Shown piece by piece: positions 6,674-9,203 of a stretch of 9,203 bases of DNA. The number at the start of each line of letters is the position of its first letter. Within the stretch, counting starts at the first letter, position 1. The translations under genes and the position numbers were made by a program. Origin of the DNA: an uncultured Alistipes sp. (GTDB lineage Bacteria > Bacteroidota > Bacteroidia > Bacteroidales > Rikenellaceae); NCBI GenBank assembly GCA_947174575.1, contig CAMWJM010000035.1, positions 1 through 9,203 on the forward strand, read 5' to 3'. The notes under the pieces were generated by a model. The model had not been told where the DNA came from. It saw nothing but the letters and a program-made list of their open reading frames with translations, and made no database searches.

Positions 6674-6701
6674 AAAAGAGCGCGGTGTCCGGCTCTGTTT
6701 T
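6674..6701. terminator. Probable bidirectional intrinsic terminator
   Basis: AGAGC (6677-6681) pairs with GCTCT (6692-6696), and CGG (6683-6685) with CCG (6689-6691), leaving one bulged G and a TGT loop. AAAA lies on the left (6674-6677) and TTTT on the right (6698-6701), so each strand ends in a T run. It sits between two convergent genes, the plus-strand tamL and the minus-strand araC-family gene, so it can serve both. Confidence 0.6.
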
Positions 6702-6717
6702 CGCATATCCGTGAATT

Positions 6718-7689
6718 TTACCTGCTTATCTTATCGGAAACAGCCGAAAAATGTCCCCCCCCCTCGTCTCCGGAGCCGTCGGAGGCTTTGTATTGCGAGG
6801 GCGACATGCCCGTATTGCGTTTGAAGTAGCTCCCGAAAAACGACTGGTTGGGGAAGTTGAGCGTGTAGGCGATCTCCTGGATGCTGAGGTTCGAGTATTT
6901 GAGCAGGGTCTTCGCCTCCAGCACCACGTAGATTTCGATCCATTCCGACACCGATTTCTTGCTCACCTGCTTGACCAGCGTGGTGAGGTATTTGGGCGTG
7001 ATGCACAGTTGCTGGGCGTAGAATCCCACGCTGCGCTCGGTTTTGTAGTGCCGGCTCAACTCCTGGAGGAAGCGCCGGAAATAGTTGTCCGCACGGTCGG
7101 GCTTGCGGTTCGCGGGTTCGGGATGCGCCTCCAGATAGTGTTCGACGGTCGTGCCGATCTTGTAGAGGGTCGCCATGAACAGATTGCTGACGATCCGGTC
7201 GGCGAATGCGGAGGTCGGAGCTTCGATTTCGTGCTCCATCAACGCGATGAACCTGCATAGCTCCTCGCTCTCCCGAGCCGAGATGTCGATCGAGGGGTGG
7301 GCGCTCAACTGCAGCATCAGGGGCATCAGGTGTTTCATGTCGATGTTCATGCGCTGCAGGAACTGCGACGAGACGACGACCATGTGTCCTTCGAGCGTGC
7401 CGTTGGCGTGGGCCTGGATGATGTTCTGCGGCGCGATCATGAAGAGCGTGTTTTCCCGCAGGGTGTATTCGTTGAGATTGAGCGAAATCGTCGTCTCGCC
7501 CCGGGTGCCGATGCCGACGATGAAGGCATCGATGCGGCAGGGGAAGAGGAACGCGTCGAGCTGGGAGACCCCTTTGTGTGCGATGACGAACTCCTGCGAC
7601 GAGGCGGTGTCGCGGCCCGCTTTGGCGAGCAGCTCGCTCAAGGTGAAATCGGTGACGGAGCGGATGGTTTTTGTCGATCGGGTATTCAT
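6718..7689 (-). CDS. AraC-family transcriptional regulator
   Basis: This 323-residue protein is a cytoplasmic DNA-binding regulator. The C-terminal AraC/XylS domain spans about residues 205-301. The first helix-turn-helix lies around SVGFYAQQLCITPKYLTTLVKQV, and the second around LSIQEIAYTLNFPNQSFFGSYFKRNTGMSPSQYK, which matches the family signature closely. The N-terminal 190 residues look like a cupin-type effector domain (beta-rich, with the NTLFMIAPQNIIQAHANG stretch), as in many Bacteroidetes AraC regulators that sense small molecules. The ligand cannot be named. A 22-residue polar tail (SDGSGDEGGG) follows the domain. The ATG (7687-7689) lies about 20 bases from a TATATTTG promoter box, so the leader is very short. 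It has no same-strand partner. The target may be itself or the nearby genes, but this is not shown. Confidence 0.93.
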   Translation of the reverse strand: MNTRSTKTIRSVTDFTLSELLAKAGRDTASSQEFVIAHKGVSQLDAFLFPCRIDAFIVGIGTRGETTISLNLNEYTLRENTLFMIAPQNIIQAHANGTLEGHMVVVSSQFLQRMNIDMKHLMPLMLQLSAHPSIDISARESEELCRFIALMEHEIEAPTSAFADRIVSNLFMATLYKIGTTVEHYLEAHPEPANRKPDRADNYFRRFLQELSRHYKTERSVGFYAQQLCITPKYLTTLVKQVSKKSVSEWIEIYVVLEAKTLLKYSNLSIQEIAYTLNFPNQSFFGSYFKRNTGMSPSQYKASDGSGDEGGGHFSAVSDKISR

Positions 7690-7707
7690 CGTGTCGAAAA
7701 TTTACGA

Positions 7708-7715
7708 CAAATATA
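7708..7715 (-). promoter_or_regulatory. Promoter -7 box of the araC-family gene
   Basis: On the minus strand TATATTTG is a perfect match to the Bacteroidetes TAnnTTTG box. It lies 18 bases before the ATG, predicting a leader of roughly 12 bases. No TTG -33 element is clear, which would fit a promoter that needs an activator. An inverted repeat covers the -33 region (7737-7769). Confidence 0.65.
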
Positions 7716-7736
7716 GATCATTTCTTGCTATGAACG

Positions 7737-7769
7737 GTTCGAAACGTCCGATCTTCGGACGAATCGAAC
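7737..7769. promoter_or_regulatory. 33-base inverted repeat upstream of the araC-family promoter, possible operator
   Basis: The arms are GTTCGA-AA-CGTCCGA (7737-7751) and TCGGACG-AA-TCGAAC (7755-7769), complementary except for the AA/AA pair, with a 3-base centre TCT. It begins about 22 bases upstream of the -7 box, where an activator or autoregulator would bind. No T run follows it, so it is a poor terminator. The binding protein is unknown. Confidence 0.5.
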
Positions 7770-7787
7770 AACAAGCGGGCGATAACG

Positions 7788-7817
7788 AAAAACGCGCCGC
7801 AACGATTGCGGCGCGTT
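7788..7817 (-). terminator. Intrinsic terminator of the skp/ompH pair
   Basis: AACGCGCCGCAA (7791-7802) and TTGCGGCGCGTT (7806-7817) form a perfect 12-bp stem with a 3-base loop. Read on the minus strand it is followed by five T (A run 7788-7792). It lies about 70 bases beyond the stop of the downstream Skp gene. Confidence 0.9.
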
Positions 7818-7886
7818 GAAATCCGTTCGAACGCAATCGGGCCGACCAGCGGCACAGGGTCGGGCGATCGCTGTCCGGTTCGCTGC

Positions 7887-8417
7887 CTATTCGGCGGCCG
7901 GCGTCTCGGTGATGCCCAGCTCGGTGCGCACCAGCGGTGCGATGTCGGTGAGCTGGTTCTCGTCGAACGAAGCCAGCGAACCGGTGGCCGTGTCGAAAAC
8001 GGCGATATAGCCGTTGTCCTTGGCTACCTTGTCGATCGCGGCCTTGGCCTTGTCGATGATGGGAGCCAGCAACTCCTGCTGTTTCTTCTGGTAGTCCTGC
8101 TGCGCGATCTGCTCGAACTCCTGACGGCGGTTCTGCAGCTCCTGCAGCTCCTTCTCCTTGAGCTGACGCACGGCGTCGGAGTAGGAGGCGTAGTTCTTCT
8201 GGTAGTCGGCCAGCTTCTGGTTGAACTCCACGGCTATGGTCTCCAGGTTGTCTTCGAGGTCTTTGCCGTAGGCCTGCATATTGGTGTTCATCTCTTTGGT
8301 TTCGGGCATCGCCAGCAGGATCTCCTGGGTGTTGATGCGTCCGAACTTCTGGGCGAAAAGCGACGAAGCGCTCAACGTCAATGCAACCGCGAGGGTCAGT
8401 TTGATAGCCTTTTTCAT
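7887..8417 (-). CDS. Skp/OmpH-family periplasmic chaperone (second of pair)
   Basis: This 176-residue protein is an OmpH/Skp-family chaperone, which holds unfolded outer-membrane proteins in the periplasm on the way to the Bam complex. A signal peptide of about 22 residues (KKAIKLTLAVALTLSASSLFA) is followed by QKFGRINTQEILLAMPET, the conserved start of the mature trimerisation domain. Residues about 45-125 are a long charged, glutamine-rich coiled-coil arm (KEKELQELQNRRQEFEQ). The end, NGYIAVFDTATGSLASFD, is the usual returning strand region, followed by an alanine- and glutamate-rich tail. The gene starts 31 bases after a second Skp-like gene on the same strand and ends at a strong terminator, so the two are very probably co-transcribed. 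Bacteroidetes commonly carry tandem ompH genes next to bamA, and bamA may lie to the right of the window. Confidence 0.93.
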   Translation of the reverse strand: MKKAIKLTLAVALTLSASSLFAQKFGRINTQEILLAMPETKEMNTNMQAYGKDLEDNLETIAVEFNQKLADYQKNYASYSDAVRQLKEKELQELQNRRQEFEQIAQQDYQKKQQELLAPIIDKAKAAIDKVAKDNGYIAVFDTATGSLASFDENQLTDIAPLVRTELGITETPAAE

Positions 8418-8448
8418 AGGGATAGTTATTCGTTAAGTTTTCGATGTG

Positions 8449-8955
8449 CTATTTTTTCAGCAGGGCGATCACCTGCTCCGTGCGCTCTGCGGCGGGGGCG
8501 GCGTAGAGCAGCGTGGGGTTGTTCGACGAGTCGACGACGACCGTCGCACCCGTCTGCCGGGCATAGGCTTCGATGGCGGCGAAGACCTGCTTCTGGATGG
8601 GTTCGATCATCTCGACGCGCTTTTTCATCAGGGTGCCTTCCTGCCCGAAGATGCTCTCCTGGTAGTCGGTAGCCTCCTTTTCGAGGGCCAGAATGGCGTT
8701 CTCGCGCGACTGGCGTACGGAGGCCGAGAGCGAGGCTTTCTGGGCCACGTAGGCGTTGTAATATTGCTCGACCTCGGCGAAGCGGGCGTCGACCTGCTGC
8801 TGGTATTGCTCGGCGAGCTTGTCGAGCGAGGCGATGGCCGTGTTGTAGGCGTCGAGCGACTTGAAGATTTTTTCGCTGTTGACGACGATGCAGTTCTGGG
8901 CCGATGCGAGGGCGGCCGTCAGGACGAACACTGCGAGGAACATCAGACGTTTCAT
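8449..8955 (-). CDS. Skp/OmpH-family periplasmic chaperone (first of pair)
   Basis: This 168-residue protein shares the layout of its neighbour: a signal peptide (MKRLMFLAVFVLTAALASA, cleavage before QNCIVV), a short mature N-terminus with the strand CIVVNSEKIFKSLDAYN, and a long helical arm (about residues 40-125). It ends in TGATVVVDSSNNPTLLYA and a lysine end. It should be a periplasmic chaperone for outer-membrane proteins. I chose the ATG at 8953-8955 because it places the signal peptide at the N-terminus. The frame stays open upstream into simple repeats, but that extension does not look like protein. It is clearly diverged from its partner rather than a recent copy. One cysteine remains near the mature N-terminus (QNC). 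Confidence 0.92.
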   Translation of the reverse strand: MKRLMFLAVFVLTAALASAQNCIVVNSEKIFKSLDAYNTAIASLDKLAEQYQQQVDARFAEVEQYYNAYVAQKASLSASVRQSRENAILALEKEATDYQESIFGQEGTLMKKRVEMIEPIQKQVFAAIEAYARQTGATVVVDSSNNPTLLYAAPAAERTEQVIALLKK

Positions 8956-9008
8956 AGCAATTCGGTTTTTAGTCGTTTCATGCGAACCGCCGACCGGGTG
9001 GTCGGGGG

Positions 9009-9052
9009 CATATAAATATATGCTTTTTTCAAATATATTGCTTTCAAATATA
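9009..9052 (-). promoter_or_regulatory. Tandem promoter boxes of the skp/ompH pair
   Basis: The minus strand carries two perfect TATATTTG boxes, at 9030-9037 and 9045-9052, 15 bases apart. The nearer one predicts a start near 9024 and a leader of about 69 bases. That leader includes a 16-base perfect palindrome at 9008-9023 and a 6-bp hairpin (CCGACC 8990-8995 with GGTCGG 9000-9005). No TTG -33 element is clear. The boxes mean the pair can be transcribed apart from any gene upstream. Confidence 0.6.
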
Positions 9053-9093
9053 CTGCCAGCCGGCTGACGGATTTCGCAGCCCTGCGTCGTCCG

Positions 9094-9133
9094 GCACCTC
9101 TGCACCTCTGCACCTCTGCACCTCTGCACCTCC
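9094..9133. repeat. 8-base tandem repeat (GCACCTCT)
   Basis: Four perfect copies of GCACCTCT (9094-9101, 9102-9109, 9110-9117, 9118-9125) are followed by one copy ending CC (9126-9133). It lies upstream of the skp/ompH promoter region. No gene covers it convincingly. Confidence 0.95.
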
Positions 9134-9147
9134 GGTTGTCGCCGGTC

Positions 9148-9178
<31 letters not shown>

Positions 9179-9203
9179 GACTCGTCGCATCTCCCGTTCG
9201 TCG

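Larger units (their letters stand above)
6464..6717. other. Convergent intergenic region between tamL and the araC-family gene
   Basis: This stretch of about 250 bases holds no gene. A weak terminator-like hairpin for tamL is possible (TGTCCC 6523-6528 with GGGGCA 6536-6541, then six T at 6548-6553), but the T run is six bases from the stem. The better candidate terminator is at 6674-6701. A tandem 14-base repeat array lies at 6587-6642. Confidence 0.6.

Noticed and set aside
8956..9129. N-terminal extension of the first Skp gene
   Set aside because: The upstream frame reads through the 8-base repeat and promoter boxes, while the ATG at 8955 gives a proper signal peptide.

Overview
The window looks like chromosomal DNA from a GC-rich member of the Bacteroidales, most plausibly Alistipes or a close relative. 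The phylum call rests on three things: several promoter -7 boxes of the Bacteroidetes type (TAnnTTTG), a lipoprotein Omp85 of the TamL type with two adjacent Skp/OmpH genes, and almost no Shine-Dalgarno sequences. The genus is an inference from the high GC content combined with these families. No complete mobile element, CRISPR array or defence system is visible. Most of the window is housekeeping and envelope genes, and the unusual signals lie between genes.

Left part (1-1294). The window opens in the 3' end of a 23S rRNA, followed by a spacer without tRNA, a complete 5S rRNA and a strong intrinsic terminator that closes the rRNA operon. About 945 bases follow with no intact gene. They hold a decayed piece of a FISUMP-type (Fibrobacter succinogenes major paralogous domain) C-terminal region, a fold also used for variable regions in Bacteroidetes diversity-generating retroelements. 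They also hold several inverted repeats, and a minus-strand promoter whose spacer contains a run of nine G. A strand-asymmetric purine-rich stretch ends the region.

Middle part (1295-6463). A minus-strand group reads dapF (diaminopimelate epimerase), a 62-residue acidic-tailed protein of unknown function, and an alpha/beta hydrolase, with gaps of 22 and 9 bases. Divergent from dapF is a plus-strand pair, a nitroreductase-family flavoprotein followed 10 bases later by a TamL-like outer-membrane lipoprotein. The two directions share a near-perfect 38-base palindrome that supplies a TATTTTTG box on each strand. The plus pair ends in a region with four degenerate 14-base repeats and a hairpin that can terminate transcription from both sides.

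Right part (6674-9203). A minus-strand AraC-family regulator converges on tamL. Its promoter has an inverted repeat just upstream. Next come two minus-strand Skp/OmpH periplasmic chaperones transcribed together, with two tandem -7 boxes upstream and an intrinsic terminator downstream. The last 150 bases hold two simple-sequence repeats, an 8-mer and a TGTC tetranucleotide. DapF supplies the meso-DAP used in lysine and peptidoglycan synthesis, while TamL and the Skp proteins act in outer-membrane protein handling, so the genes share a cell-envelope theme without forming one operon.
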